Assembly: GCA_933228895.1 (NCBI GenBank)
Contig: OW121854.1
Location: 134,521,926-134,585,925 of the forward strand
Reading direction: 5' to 3'
Length of the DNA stretch: 64,000 nucleotides
Source of the DNA: Platycnemis pennipes
Taxonomy: Eukaryota; Arthropoda; Insecta; Odonata; Platycnemididae
Numbering within the stretch: the stretch's first letter is position 1; each line of letters starts with the position of its first letter. The notes under the pieces were generated by a model. The model was given only the letters and a program-made list of their open reading frames with translations. It did not search any database and had not been told where the DNA came from. Shown here piece after piece: positions 49,145 to 59,587 of this stretch. The position numbers and the translations under genes are program-made.

Positions 49145-49576
49145 AAAATTATAGGACTATAAGCCTGACGACACATGCATCGAAGATATTGACAAGGATC
49201 ATCTACAGAAGAATAGAACGAAAAGCAGAGGAGTTCCTGGATGAAGATCAATTCGGATTCAGGAAAAGTAAGGGTACAAGGGAAGCAATATTGGCCCTTA
49301 GGCTACTCATAGAGAAGAGAATGGAGAAGAACAAACCGACGTTCATTGCATTTGTGGATTTAGAGAAGGCCTTTGACAACGTGGATTGGGATTCAATGCT
49401 TGGAATTCGGAAGGGAATTGGAGTGTCCTACAATGACCGAAGAATTATACACAGTCTGTACAAAAACCAAGTAGCTCTGATTAAATCTGGACCCAGCTGT
49501 GAAGAGGCAAGAATAAGGAAAGGGGTGAGACAAGGCTGCGCACTGTCTCCCGTAATTTTTAATGTTTACATCGAGA
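49145..49576 (+). pseudogene. RTE-clade LINE copy 4, internal RT fragment
   Basis: It is open in one frame from about 49150 to 49584. It carries DEDQFGFRKSKGTREAIL, AFVDLEKAFDNVDWDSML (motif A), and VRQGCALSPVIFNVYIER (motif B). It matches copies 1 and 3 closely, but stops just before the FADD motif. Both the 5' part and the 3' tail are missing, unlike the other RTE copies. A deletion or rearrangement must have removed the 3' half. Confidence 0.88.
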
Positions 49577-50179
49577 GAGGATAGTTGGGCGATTATCTAT
49601 GGAAGGATTTTTGCAAGCGGGGCAGAATTTAAAGAAACACGGCGTGGACAGCAGCCTACTCTTAGCGAAAGGCGCCATGAGGTCCAAAGTTAGATGTCTC
49701 GCCTGAAGGACCGCGGATTGCTAGTGGAGAGCTCTCCACAAAGCATTCATGCAGGGAAAAGGATTCCATTAAAAAAGCTTTTCCAATCCCAGGATAGGGC
49801 ACCAAGCCATAGGAAAGGGAAGGTCGTTCTTTAATCACTATAATAACCCGTTTCCCGAAACACAAATGTTTATGCCATAAAAGAGCTTGTTCGATATGAA
49901 AAATGATTAAATCGTTCTCGTAATATAATACATGTCTTGATTCTACCATTACCTTCATCCCCAGCATTGATTCATGTCGTGACCTACAATTCTTCATTAT
50001 TTTGATTAGTGAAGATCAAGATTTTTAAAAGGACCGCCGCTACCTGAGAAATTGAAGTAGCAAGATATGTATGAACATAGCTCATTCGATCAAATACTAT
50101 ATATTCAATCAAATTATTACTCTCGGAGGAGAAATATTTAGGGAACCCTTCTTATGGTTTTATTTTAACGAAAGAATAG
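49577..50179. other. Anonymous DNA between two LINE fragments
   Basis: Nothing recognisable. Confidence 0.5.
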
Positions 50180-51805
50180 AATTCCGCGCATATAGAGAGT
50201 TAGCATCCGAAATTTCCCCTCAACCTTGAAATAGAATTTAATAAATCCCTGACCAAACACGTCGTACCGATGGACTGGAAAGCAGCCGATGTAACACCCA
50301 TTTTTAAAAGTGGTGATAGGGAGCAGCCATCTAACTACAGACCTATATCCCTCACATCCATTTCATGCAAGGTCCTAGAACATATAATTGTCAGTTCAGT
50401 CATGGGACACCTAGATAGCCAGAATTTATTGTCCAATGTCCAGCATGGCTTCCGAAAGAGCAGATCGTGTGAAACCCAACTTGCTCTCTTTTCCCACGAT
50501 ATTCTGGTTTCTTGCGAAAATAATATTCCAGTGGATGCTATATTTCTCGACTTCAAGAAGGCTTTTGACAAGGTTTCTCATAGCAAACTAATTTTGAAAT
50601 TAAAATCTTATGGGTTAGACAGTAACATTATATCATGGATTAATGATTTTCTGCGTGATCGGGATCAAAGGGTTGTTTTGGACGGTGTTTCCTCACCAGC
50701 AATTAAAGTCACTTCGGGTGTCCCACGAGGTAGTGTGATAGGTCCACTCCTATTCCTTTTGTACATTAATGATATCCAACACGTGGTAAAAAGTAAGCTT
50801 CGTCTATTTGCCGATGACGCAGTAGTGTACAGGGAAATTCTATGCCCAAACTATAAAGAATATTTAAATATTGACCTACAAGCAATTGAAACTTGGTGTG
50901 ATACATGGCAGTTAGAATTAAACTTTAAAAAATGTGTAGTAATGAACTTTTGGAATAAGAATAGTTCTCCTCCTAGCACTTACAAAATAAGTAATAATGA
51001 ATTAACAAACGTGGAATCCATTAAATATCTTGGAATAAGACCGACAAATGATCTTTCCTGGGGTAAATACATTCGTGAAATAATGGGTCAAGTGAATCGC
51101 AAACTGGGTTTCATTAAAAGAGTATTGCGTAAACGTGACTATCATGAATGATAGTTCAGCTACTTTTCCCTTATTAGACCTCATTTGGAATATGCTGCCA
51201 GTGTATAGGATCCCTACGAAATCGGTCTAAGTAATGAACTTGAACGTGTGCAGCGAAGATCGGCAAGATTTGTAAAAGGACGATACGATAATTATATTAG
51301 CGTAACCAGTCTATTAAATGAATTGAAATGGTAATCATTGTCAGATCGCAGGTTGAAAGTTAGACTTAATCTCTTCCACAAATTCCAAGGCAATATTTTC
51401 AGTGATGATGTTAAAAATATTTTACGAACCCCAACTTACTATGGCAGACTGGACCATAATCATAAAGTTAGAGAAATTGATTGCCGAACTGACCGATTCA
51501 AAATGTCCTTTTTCCCTCGCACAATTAGAGATACGAATAACGGTAAATATGTTCTATCGGAGAGTAGCAATGAATAGCATTGGTAGCTGCATGTTGGTAT
51601 GAGTACTTAAAGCTAACCCTATTAACAGAATGTTTTTGCATGTTTTCTTTGCAATTTCTATCTTTTTTAAATAGTGTAGTTCTGACTACTAAATTAATAC
51701 TATTCCTTTTTTATGCATGATATGTAGTGCATGTTTGGTGAGCAATCACCCCCTGCCACACACCCTTGTGGTGGCTTGCAGGGTATTATGTAGATGTAGA
51801 TGTAG
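50180..51805 (+). mobile_element. CR1/L2-like LINE copy E, 5'-truncated
   Basis: A 293-codon frame (50270-51151) carries YRPISLTSISCK, HGFRKSRSCETQ, FLDFKKAFDKVSH (motif A), TSGVPRGSVIGPLLFLLYIND (Q replaced by R in the PQG motif), LFADDAVVYRE and QLELNFKKC. A frame break lies near 51149. TAG at 51206-51208 replaces W of VWDP, as in copies B and F. A private TGG-to-TAA change is near 51331. The C-terminus reads to the TAG at 51575-51577. The hairpin at 51751-51783 is followed by a TGTAGA repeat tail. It starts near CGCATATAGAGAGTTAGC, within the RT. Confidence 0.92.
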
Positions 51806-52993
51806 AATTTCTCCGAAGAGCGACTCTTCTGGGGGATGAAATCAAACAGATGTATAGTGCATAGCACCGAAGTTTCATTCGAATGAAGTGCACGTCTTAT
51901 TGCCTTTGCCTAAAGGTGTACATTCTGCCTAACAGCCACAATTAACTCGTAATGAAGCAAAACGGAATAAGTGATGACGTTATGAACAAGGAGATAGGGG
52001 TGGCTCAGTAGACATCGAGAAGATCTCGATTTAGAGGACACCATTGTTTTTCCAGGAACTGGCAAAACTCATAATTTGACCAAATTTTTTGAAAGAGAGC
52101 GAAACGAAAAATTGAGTTACAAAACCTCAGACGTGCATTCCAGATAAATTTTTCACACCCTTTGGCTCTGAAAAACTTTCTGACAACTATCGATCTCTTC
52201 TTCGCCACAGATATCTCACTAAACAAGCACCATAATTTTTCACAGATGCAGTACTTTACTCCTACAGACTCCTACTTATACGAGTCAAAATAACAGCAGT
52301 ATGCTGTTTAATTCAGCCCGAGTGAGACGCGTATTCATGCGTTCTAAGCCCACCTCCCACACTACCACGTCACCCAATGCTACTTTTTCTTCCATGCATG
52401 GACCCGGACTCCGGACCGCAATAAAACTGTAAACAAAGTCCCTATTTTGACTATCCACTTCAAATCTATATTTGGGCCCATTCCACTCCCTCAGGTAGGC
52501 AATCAAGGCGTAGAGACATGCATGGGTAAAGGTGACCTTGAAACTGATACAAAATAGAGTGAAATCGTTTAAATGTTCCCCAAACTTCCGCAGATGAACT
52601 TCACTACGCACGAAATTAAGGGTAAGGACCGGGAGTCCTCGTTCAGAGATTACTCACCGTTAGACTCACAAATGAAGGCCCGGAGCAAATTAAACGAAAG
52701 CCCTAACCAACGCGATTCCTCTCGCAAGAGAAAGGCGGGAAAGCTCCTCGTCAGCGCTTTCGTGTCCGCCTCTCGGTTTACGGGGGAGATACGGGAATCA
52801 CGCCACAGCGGCGGGACAACGCTTAAAGTCCGCCGCTGTGTTTTACACCCCTCAGAGGTTCTCCCTCGTCACCAGTCAGGGCACTAAGGGAGATTGGGGG
52901 AAAAAGGGAGTGGAGGTCGAGGAGCAAGGGAAAACGAAAGTCCGGGGGAAGGAGACGTGGGCAGTTACAGGAAAACACGGGGACATAGGGGAG
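51806..52993. other. Anonymous spacer between inverted CR1-like copies E and F
   Basis: No gene is recognised. The frames at 52285-52611 (-) and 52573-52887 (+) overlap and have no domain. If transcribed, this DNA would be the loop of the E/F inverted repeat. Confidence 0.5.
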
Positions 52994-53778
52994 TCTATCT
53001 ACATCTACATCTACATAATACCCTGCAAGCCACCACAAGGGTGTGTGGCAGGGGGTGATTGCTCACCAAACATGCACTACATATCATGCATAAAAAAGCA
53101 ATAGTATTAATATAGTAGTCAGAACTACACTATTTAAAAAAGATAGAAATTGCAAAGAAAACATGCAAAAACATTCTGTTAGTAAGTACTCATACCAACA
53201 TGCAGCCACCAAAGCTATTCATTGCTACTCTCCGATAGGACATATTTACCGTTATTCGTATCTCTTATTGTGCGAGGGAAAAAGGACATTTTGAATCGGT
53301 CAGTTCGACAATCAATTTCTCTAACTTTATGATTATGGTCCAGTCTGCCATAGTAAGTTGGGGTTCGTAAAATATTTTTAACATCATCACTGAAAATATT
53401 GCCTTGGAATTTGTGGAAGAGATTAAGTCTAAATTTCAACCTGCGATCTGACAATGATTCCCATTTCAATTCATTTAATAGACTGGTTACGCTAATATAA
53501 TTATCGTATCGTCCCTTTACAAATCTTGCCGATCTTCGCTGCACACGTTCAAGTTCATTACTTAGACCGATTTCGTAGGGATCCTATACACTGGCAGCAT
53601 ATTCCAAATGAGGTCTAACAAGGGAAAAGTAGCTGAGTTCTCGTACATGATCGTCACATTTACCCAATACTCTTTTAATGAAACCCAGTTTGCGATTCGC
53701 TTGACCCGTTATTTCACGAATGTGTTTACCCCAGGAAAGATCATTTGTCAGTCTTATTCCAAGATATTTAATGGATTA
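52994..53778 (-). mobile_element. CR1/L2-like LINE copy F, 5'-truncated, inverted relative to E
   Basis: Read on the minus strand, it starts within NVESIKYLGIRLT and runs open to the shared TAG (plus-strand CTA at 53584-53586). It then continues open in the same frame through a 109-codon stretch (53215-53544: RRSARFVKGRYDNY ... FFPRTIRDTNNGKY). The hairpin is at 53021-53053 and the TGTAGA tail at 52994-53015. Apart from the shared TAG I see no disruption in its 780 bp, so this is a young copy. Confidence 0.93.
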
Positions 53779-53810
53779 AACAGTCGGAGAGGAAGGTCGG
53801 ACGCGAGGCT

Positions 53811-53815
53811 CCCCG
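53811..53815 (+). repeat. Left target-site duplication CCCCG
   Basis: Five bases immediately left of the CACAGTG terminus, identical to 55379-55383. Confidence 0.85.
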
Positions 53816-54589
53816 CACAGTGTAACAAAATCCCTAAAACGTGATCATAGCGAAAAAAATAAAGGTTGGCTACTTGGGGGTCCAAGATAAGGAAAACTGG
53901 CAGAGGTAAGTATGCAGGTGCACACCTGCACCTGAAACTCATTATTAAAGTGACCGGTGTACCGACGCGTCATCACTACTCCTCTTTCCGTGAAAAATTG
54001 TGCTTTGGTAATTGATAGAATTGAATTCGTTATTTTTTGTGCTATTTGAATTTTGAAAAATGGCATCAGGAGTATTTTTGGATTATCGTTTTAAAAATAT
54101 TATTTTTTTTATTTTCAAGTCATTGTTATTAAAAAATTGTATGCGGTAAAAAACATGAAAAAAAAATCTAAATTTCACATTCAGACAAAAAAACGTTCAT
54201 CAGAGTCCATTCTGAAACCATATGAAACTTGTAGTCTTAAGTATTGTTTATAAAGGGAAAAAAATTCCGACTGCTAATTCCTGCAGATTCAAAACTTATT
54301 AATAAAAGAAAGCGCGCATCTCTTATAACTTTTGAAAATACCCGCATTAAAAAGCGTTTTAACATTAAAAAATTAATTTTTTTAAACATTTATTTATGTG
54401 AAAGTATGACGCAATATGATTTCAAATAACGCCATTTAATTGATTAATTTAACCGTATTGGTAGTCGAGAAATCAATTTTTAAAGTAACGCGTAACGGGT
54501 CATGATAGTGCACAATGAGGATGAGTGAGACAGAACGATGATACACGTTTCTCTTTCTCTCTACAGCTATGCCCTCTTTACGCGTCAGC

Positions 54590-54850
54590 AGATAAACTGA
54601 GCGAAACGTGTACTGAAATGCCTGAAATCTCCTGCAAGCAATATTAATGCGTTCTCCATTGGTCTCAGGTTTCCACGTAAATCTTGCAATGATCGATCCA
54701 GAGCCTAGAGCGATGCTTTGTGCACCATTGTGCATTCATCCCAAGCAATAAGTTGGCATTTCTGAAATATTTCTCCCATGCCGGATGATTTGGATATGTT
54801 GCACGTGAGAGTTTCAATGAATTGCACGTTCAATGGGATGCAAATCTCGT
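54590..54850 (-). pseudogene. Pif1/Helitron-type helicase fragment inside the DNA transposon
   Basis: The minus-strand translation from about 54845 reads IPLNVQFIET, TCNISKSSGMG, the Walker-B-like block LIAWDECTMVHKASL. After one in-frame TAG (54703-54705), the same frame continues ALDRSLQDLRG and LAGDFRHF (Pif1 motif with GDFRQ expected). This order (CNISK ... WDE ... ALDRSLRDL ... GDFR) is that of Pif1-like helicases, common in Helitrons. The Walker A region and the C-terminal helicase motifs are missing. It is a short captured or nested fragment, not a functional enzyme. Confidence 0.7.
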
Positions 54851-54884
54851 ATACAGTATCGATATTGTATTCTTGATATTGCAC

Positions 54885-55268
54885 AAACCTTAATGGGAGT
54901 GAACGAAACAACTAACCAAAGCTTCATGGAAATTGGATGAATGTTGTGGTAATGCATGAAGTTATCAATATTGTACCGATATTGTGTTGATATTGCAACG
55001 ATACTTTCTTTTAAAAAACTAATAATTTCACCTAAAATTGGTAATAATAATGCATCGATTTTATCGATATTTTATCGATATTATATCGATACAGTATCGA
55101 TGTTGAATTATCGATTTCGTATAAACCTTTGCGGGAGCGTACTCAACAACTTTCCAAAGTTTCATGGCGATCCGATGAATGGTATAGTAATGCATAAAGA
55201 CAAACACATTACATACATTCGATACAGTATCGATATTGTAGCGATGCTTTCTTTTTAAAAAAAATCTG
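54885..55268. repeat. Internal duplication with TATCGATA cluster
   Basis: Segments 54885-55022 and 55122-55268 align with an offset of about 237 bp (CAAAG-TTCATGG ... GATGAATG ... GTAATGCAT ... ATATTG ... TTTCTTTT). Between and around them, TATCGAT recurs about six times, four of them within 55071-55101. Similar ATATTGTA/TATCGATA strings continue leftward to 54857. Confidence 0.75.
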
Positions 55269-55378
55269 TTCGCGAATTCAGCATCTGTTGCCCCGAAAAC
55301 CCTGATATGCAAAATTTCACATTAATTGGGAATATTTTACTTACGATGATCACGTTTTCGGGATTTTGTTACACTGTG

Positions 55379-55383
55379 CCCCG
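55379..55383 (+). repeat. Right target-site duplication CCCCG
   Basis: Immediately follows the right terminal CACTGTG and is identical to 53811-53815. Confidence 0.85.
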
Positions 55384-55652
55384 TGGAGACCGACCGCCAG
55401 GAGCGAAAAGTACGGCACCGTAACCATTCTTATATTATGCAGCCGCGAAAATTATTCCACAGTAGTTTTTAACCGTACCGCAGTGGTAAATATCAATTTG
55501 GTACCACACTTCTTGGAAAACGACTGGCAAATGCCAAGCTGTGTGATTTTATAACATTTTTGAGGCCATAGATGGCGCGAGAAATGTCATCAAACTCCCG
55601 ACCCACAATGTGAAAATTTCAATCGCTATCTGGCATAGGAGTAGGGGACTAT

Positions 55653-56318
55653 TCTACATCTAGATCTACACGATACCCTGCAAGTCACCGCTAGGGTGTG
55701 TGGCAGGGGGTGAAGGTCACCAAGCATGCACTACTAACCATGCAAGCAGCAACTAAAGGGTCTCATGCAACTAGATTGTTAGTATCTATTGTATTTGAGA
55801 GGTTAATACATGCATCATGCACTACATAATACTCTAGAATATTTCCCCTGCCTATCCCTTTCCTACGCTGCCTATTCTGTTCTCTTATAGTACGGGGGAA
55901 AATGCCATTTTGAATCTATCTGTACGACAATCTATCTCTCTAATCATATTTATCTGGTCGAATCTAGCATAATACGCTGGTGTGTTTAATATGTGCATAA
56001 CATCTTCAGTAAAGCTATCCGATTGAAATTTCTCCAATAGATTTAATCTGGACTTTAACCTACGCTCTGATAATGACTCCCACCCTAATTCTTGTATTAA
56101 CTGTGAAACACTACTCAACCTATCGTAACACCTTTTGACGAACCTTGCTGCTCTACGCTGCACACTGTCTAGTTCTCTCATCAAACCTAATTCATTAGGA
56201 TCCCATACACTGGCTGCATACTCAAGGTGGGGCCTAACTAGTGAAAAGTAGCATCGCTCTTTTGTCTTCTCATCACATTTCCCATGTACTCTTTTTATAA
56301 ATCCTAGCTTTCTCTTCT
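55653..56318 (-). mobile_element. CR1/L2-like LINE copy G, 5'-truncated
   Basis: On the minus strand it matches the intact element at 60-63 kb: RRKLGFIKRVH, CYFSLVRPHLEYAASVWDP (here W is retained), then the 99-codon frame 55885-56184 (MRELDSVQRRAARFVKRC ... DCRTDRFKMAFSP). A small frameshift follows before the C-terminus. The hairpin is at 55676-55708 (loop CTAGC) and a TGTAGATCTAGATGTAG tail at about 55653-55670. Truncation is at GAAGAGAAAGC near 56318. Confidence 0.9.
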
Positions 56319-57216
56319 CATTCTAATGTCTCAAACCACAGACTACAAGACTGGTGGTAACTCCAAACCATGATTCCAACACTAGCACCTAGCGGAAGTA
56401 TTTTTTTATTTATCGCCATCAATAACATCCAATGTTAAAACTTGAAACTAAAGGAATACAGCACATACTATCCCGGTTTAAAAATTCTAAAAAATTAGGC
56501 CCCAAGATCTCACAAGCAAGGTCTGAACCTGTACCAAGTACAAATAGAAAAACTGAAAGGTCGTGTATAATGGCATTACCGCCAATTATGGAAAAATAAT
56601 ATTAAATAAATGGTAAAGAAAGCTTCGAAAGTTCCTTATCATGCAAGTTACACATGGGATTTGGTGGAAGATGGGACTAAATATTATATTTTTTCTCCAA
56701 ATTACAACTTATCATCAAGGTCAATGCATAAGGCACACACTAAATATCTGAGAATGATGAATACATTATTTGAACCCTTTTTGAAGTATAAGCAAGATCA
56801 CGCTTAACCTCATATATCTTATTCTGAAGATTCTGGCAATATGGAGTGGAAGCGAAACATGATAACAAAGAAAGAAAACACGAGCCAAATCCACAAACAT
56901 ATTTTTTTGAATTTGGCTCGTGTTTCCTTTCTATGTTCTCATGTACCTTCTTTAGTGGTCATTAATGTGGAAGGGACGAAGAGCAGGAAGAGAAAAAACG
57001 GAAAAATCATTTTCAAAGTGTAATTTTGAACACTTTTTCAATCAATATGGGTTCAAAGAAAGCCTGCAGGAAATCCAGTAGAAACCCACTTATATGTACG
57101 TCATTTTTATTTTCTTTGCAGAATGAAAAATAAATAATTGGATGTTGCACACGAAGGAAACGAAACAATAAGGACTTAAACATAAAGACTGTTACTAGTC
57201 AGAGCTCAGTCGTCGT
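56319..57216. other. Anonymous DNA
   Basis: No recognised gene. An inverted match AAACACGAGCCAAAT (about 56877-56891) / ATTTGGCTCGTGTTT (about 56914-56928) forms a 15-bp hairpin stem with a roughly 22-nt loop. The 65-codon frame at 56610-56804 is unidentified. Confidence 0.5.
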
Positions 57217-57258
57217 GTGGTTCGGGTCGTTCCTTCCGGCTCTCTCCTGTGTTACGCA

Positions 57259-58165
57259 ATGCCCAACTGCAGTGCATGTGTCAAATCCATCAAGCGCGAC
57301 CACAAGTCGCTCTCTTGCTTTGAGTGTAAGGCTTATTATCATTCATTGTGCCTTTCAATATCTGAAGCCGATTTTAAGGTGCTTAGTGACCAACGTAGAC
57401 CATGGTATTGCGACGCTTGTCGGGCCAAGATAGGCTGTGTCAGTGATGGAGAGCAAACCAGTAAAGCTCCTGAGAACGAGTCCGCAAGTCCCTGTTGGTC
57501 TCCTGATCGTGTGAGTGAAATCCTGAAAGATTTATCTACTAGTGTGAAAGAAATCCGGACGGATCAGGGTGAAATTCGCAAATCAATATCTCGCTGGGAA
57601 GAGTTGGCCGGGGGGTATGCAAAGTCTATCGATCTCATTAATGCCTCCCTGGTCAAAATAAATGATTCCCTGAATCATATATTAAGTGAAAATATCAGCA
57701 AACAAATATGTGAGACGGAAGCTCGCCTCTTGCTCGTGTTGAGCAAGAGCAACTCCGGAACGTGATTGAGATCCATGGGATTCCTTACTCCGCAGGCGAG
57801 ATAGCTGGGGCCCTGATTCGTCAAGTTGGAATTGCCCTGGGAATTAAATTCGATACCAATGAAATCGATTACGCTTATAGGGGTGGTTCCAAACGTACCG
57901 CAAATTCTCACCCGGCACCCAGACCTGCCCCTCTTATTGTCCGTTTCCTACGATCCAGCACTTGCCGACCGGAACTCCACCTGTCTACATTAATGAATCC
58001 TTGACATTCTTAAACCGAAAACTTTATGCAATGGCCAGAGGACTAAAAAAAGAAGGCAAAATCAAATACGTGTGGATTCGGAATGGCCGTGTGTTTGCTC
58101 GTGTCCGTGATGGTGGTGAACGCATCTCTATCCTTGGTGAAACTGACCTTGACGCTTTGAAATAA
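57259..58165 (+). pseudogene. LINE ORF1 with PHD finger, two frameshifts
   Basis: This is an RNA-binding/chaperone-type ORF1 of a CR1 or Jockey-group LINE. The ATG at 57259 (MPNCSACVK) suits the start better than upstream GTG codons. A PHD-type zinc finger follows (C-x2-C ... C-x2-C-x4-H-x2-C ... W-x-C-x2-C, about residues 4-50). Next comes a heptad-rich coiled coil (VSEILKDLSTSVKEIRTDQGEI ... INASLVKINDSLNHIL). After a one-base frameshift near 57728 the C-terminal domain begins (VIEIHGIPYS, IDYAYRGG). After a second frameshift near 57955 it continues PPVYINESLTFLNRKL, KYVWIRNGRVFARVRDGG, ending with TAA at 58163-58165. This PHD, coiled coil and FP-like C-terminal order is known from such LINEs. 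It differs from the CR1 copies A-H, for which no ORF1 is visible here. Confidence 0.85.
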
Positions 58166-58204
58166 GATACGGGGGCCTGTTCACCACCCACAGGTCTACC
58201 GACT

Positions 58205-58745
58205 GCCAGTGAAATCAACATCTCCCTCGTTAACTGCCAATCTTTACTGTGTCATATCGACGAATTTCAGGCCCATTTCTCTTCCAGTGCAAGTGACATA
58301 ATCTGTTTGACCGAAACTTGGTTAAAACCAAATATACCTGATAGCATGGTTGAATTTAGTGAACACTACTTGCTCAGACACGATCGGATCGGGAAAGGCG
58401 GTGGCGGGGTTGGCGCCTTCATTCATCATCGACTGAGTTCGTCGGCGCTGGCGACCTCTTCTGCGACCTATGAATGCCCACCTGAGTTCATGGTTATTGA
58501 AGTTCATGGTAAAAACCTTTCCCAACTTCTTCTATTTGTTTTTTATAGACCTCCAAATGTTGGGTCCTTGACTGATATTGAAAAAGCCTATACAACCTTT
58601 AGTCCAAACTATAAAAACATTGTAATTGTAGGTGACTTTATCGCTGACCTGTTACGGGATAGCTATCATTCTTCCCTCATCAGGAATCTCATTTTTAATT
58701 ATAATCTTTATCTTGCCTCAACGCAGCCCACACATCAGAGTTCTG
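58205..58745 (+). pseudogene. LINE ORF2 endonuclease, 3'-truncated
   Basis: It follows ORF1 by about 40 bp and shows endonuclease motifs: INISLVNCQSL, CLTETWLKPNIPDS, HDRIGKGGGGVGAFI, VFYRPPNVG and IVIVGDFIADLL (N replaced by I in GDFN, a likely damaging change). Homology stops near 58745 (THQSSAS), after which the frame reads into unrelated sequence. The whole RT and 3' end are missing, so this copy was cut by deletion or rearrangement, not by normal 5' truncation. Confidence 0.85.
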
Positions 58746-59444
58746 CATCGGGCGTACTCAACCGGAACTTCAAGCCGCCAGCGAACGCTGCCGGACCTGC
58801 AGGCTAGCATAGCAGTAGACACATAGGTGCACTTTTCACGCTAAGCTACTTCAGCGGAATCTGAGTGTCCTCCAGAATCGGACTTGCGCGGACTTGACGA
58901 AATTGAGTAGGTCCGCGCACGCCTGATCGGACATGAACGGTCAAACGGGCTACTACAACTCTCTCTCGCATTTGGCTGACTCTAGGTCAAGTCCACCCAG
59001 GATCAGCAACGTCTCGCGATATTGCATTAAATTGTAAGGCGACGATTGCTCGATAAAGTTAATGTATAATTTGTATGAATTCATCCCATGATTAAACCAA
59101 AAAAGCAAATATCCTATGCACGCATTTATATAATTCCAGGATATGAAAAGGCTGATTGTGAGAGTGCTGTTTTTGCGATTGCCATACCCTTCTACGGCGA
59201 TTTTTAGGGGTCGAAGTTGGCCTTAGACTCTCGCAGCGAAGCTAAGTTTCCTTCGTCAATAGACTAGATGGTCCCTAGCATACTTGACGCTGTTACTACC
59301 TTTCTTGGTGGCCATGGACTCGGTTGCAGGCAGAGCTCAAAGAGAGGAAACGAAGAGAGAGGTAGAGCGGAAAGTCGAGAGTGGTCATTACTGCTTGACT
59401 AAAAATTATAGTAAGAAAACGGGGAGTGAGATTTGGAACTGGTT
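58746..59444. other. Anonymous DNA upstream of the hAT exon
   Basis: No recognised gene. It may hold the 5' end of the hAT element, but no convincing terminal inverted repeat could be identified. Confidence 0.4.
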
Positions 59445-59477
59445 TGAATCGTGAAAAACTGCCAGACTGGCCTGCCC

Positions 59478-59587
59478 ATGGAGTTCGTTCGGTGTACAAA
59501 GTGCCATAATTACTCCTACAAAGTCAGGACAGGCGCAACCCATTTAAGGCGCGACGTCAAAGAAGGTTCCAAATCTGCATCTACGAG
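59478..59587 (+). CDS. hAT transposase exon 1 (BED-type zinc finger)
   Basis: The exon starts at ATG 59478 with MEFVRCTKCHNYSYKVRTGA, then THLRRDVKEG, and ends at ACGAG before a consensus donor GTAAGT (59588-59593). C-x2-C, then TGATHLRR, matches the BED zinc finger at the N-terminus of hAT transposases. The expected final H/C ligand is replaced or missing (RRD), so the finger may be damaged. The 2-nt overhang AG joins with G at 63183 in frame to the exon at 63.2 kb. Upstream in-frame TGA (59445-59447) limits the start. Confidence 0.6.

Larger units (their letters stand above)
53816..55378. mobile_element. Transib-like non-autonomous DNA transposon, 1563 bp
   Basis: The terminal inverted repeats are 33 bp (53816-53848 and 55346-55378), starting CACAGTGTAACAAAATCCC with a single mismatch. 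The element is flanked by perfect CCCCG 5-bp direct repeats. Transib elements have termini starting CAC(A/T)(A/G)TG and GC-rich 5-bp target duplications, so the family call is good but rests on the ends only: no DDE transposase was found inside. The interior holds a Pif1-type helicase fragment (minus strand) and an AT-rich internal duplication. It would need a transposase supplied in trans. Confidence 0.85.

Noticed and set aside
53816..53848. Calling the transposon ends true V(D)J recombination signals
   Set aside because: The heptamer matches, but the nonamer-like string is 2 nt away and not 12 or 23. It is better read as a Transib-type terminus.
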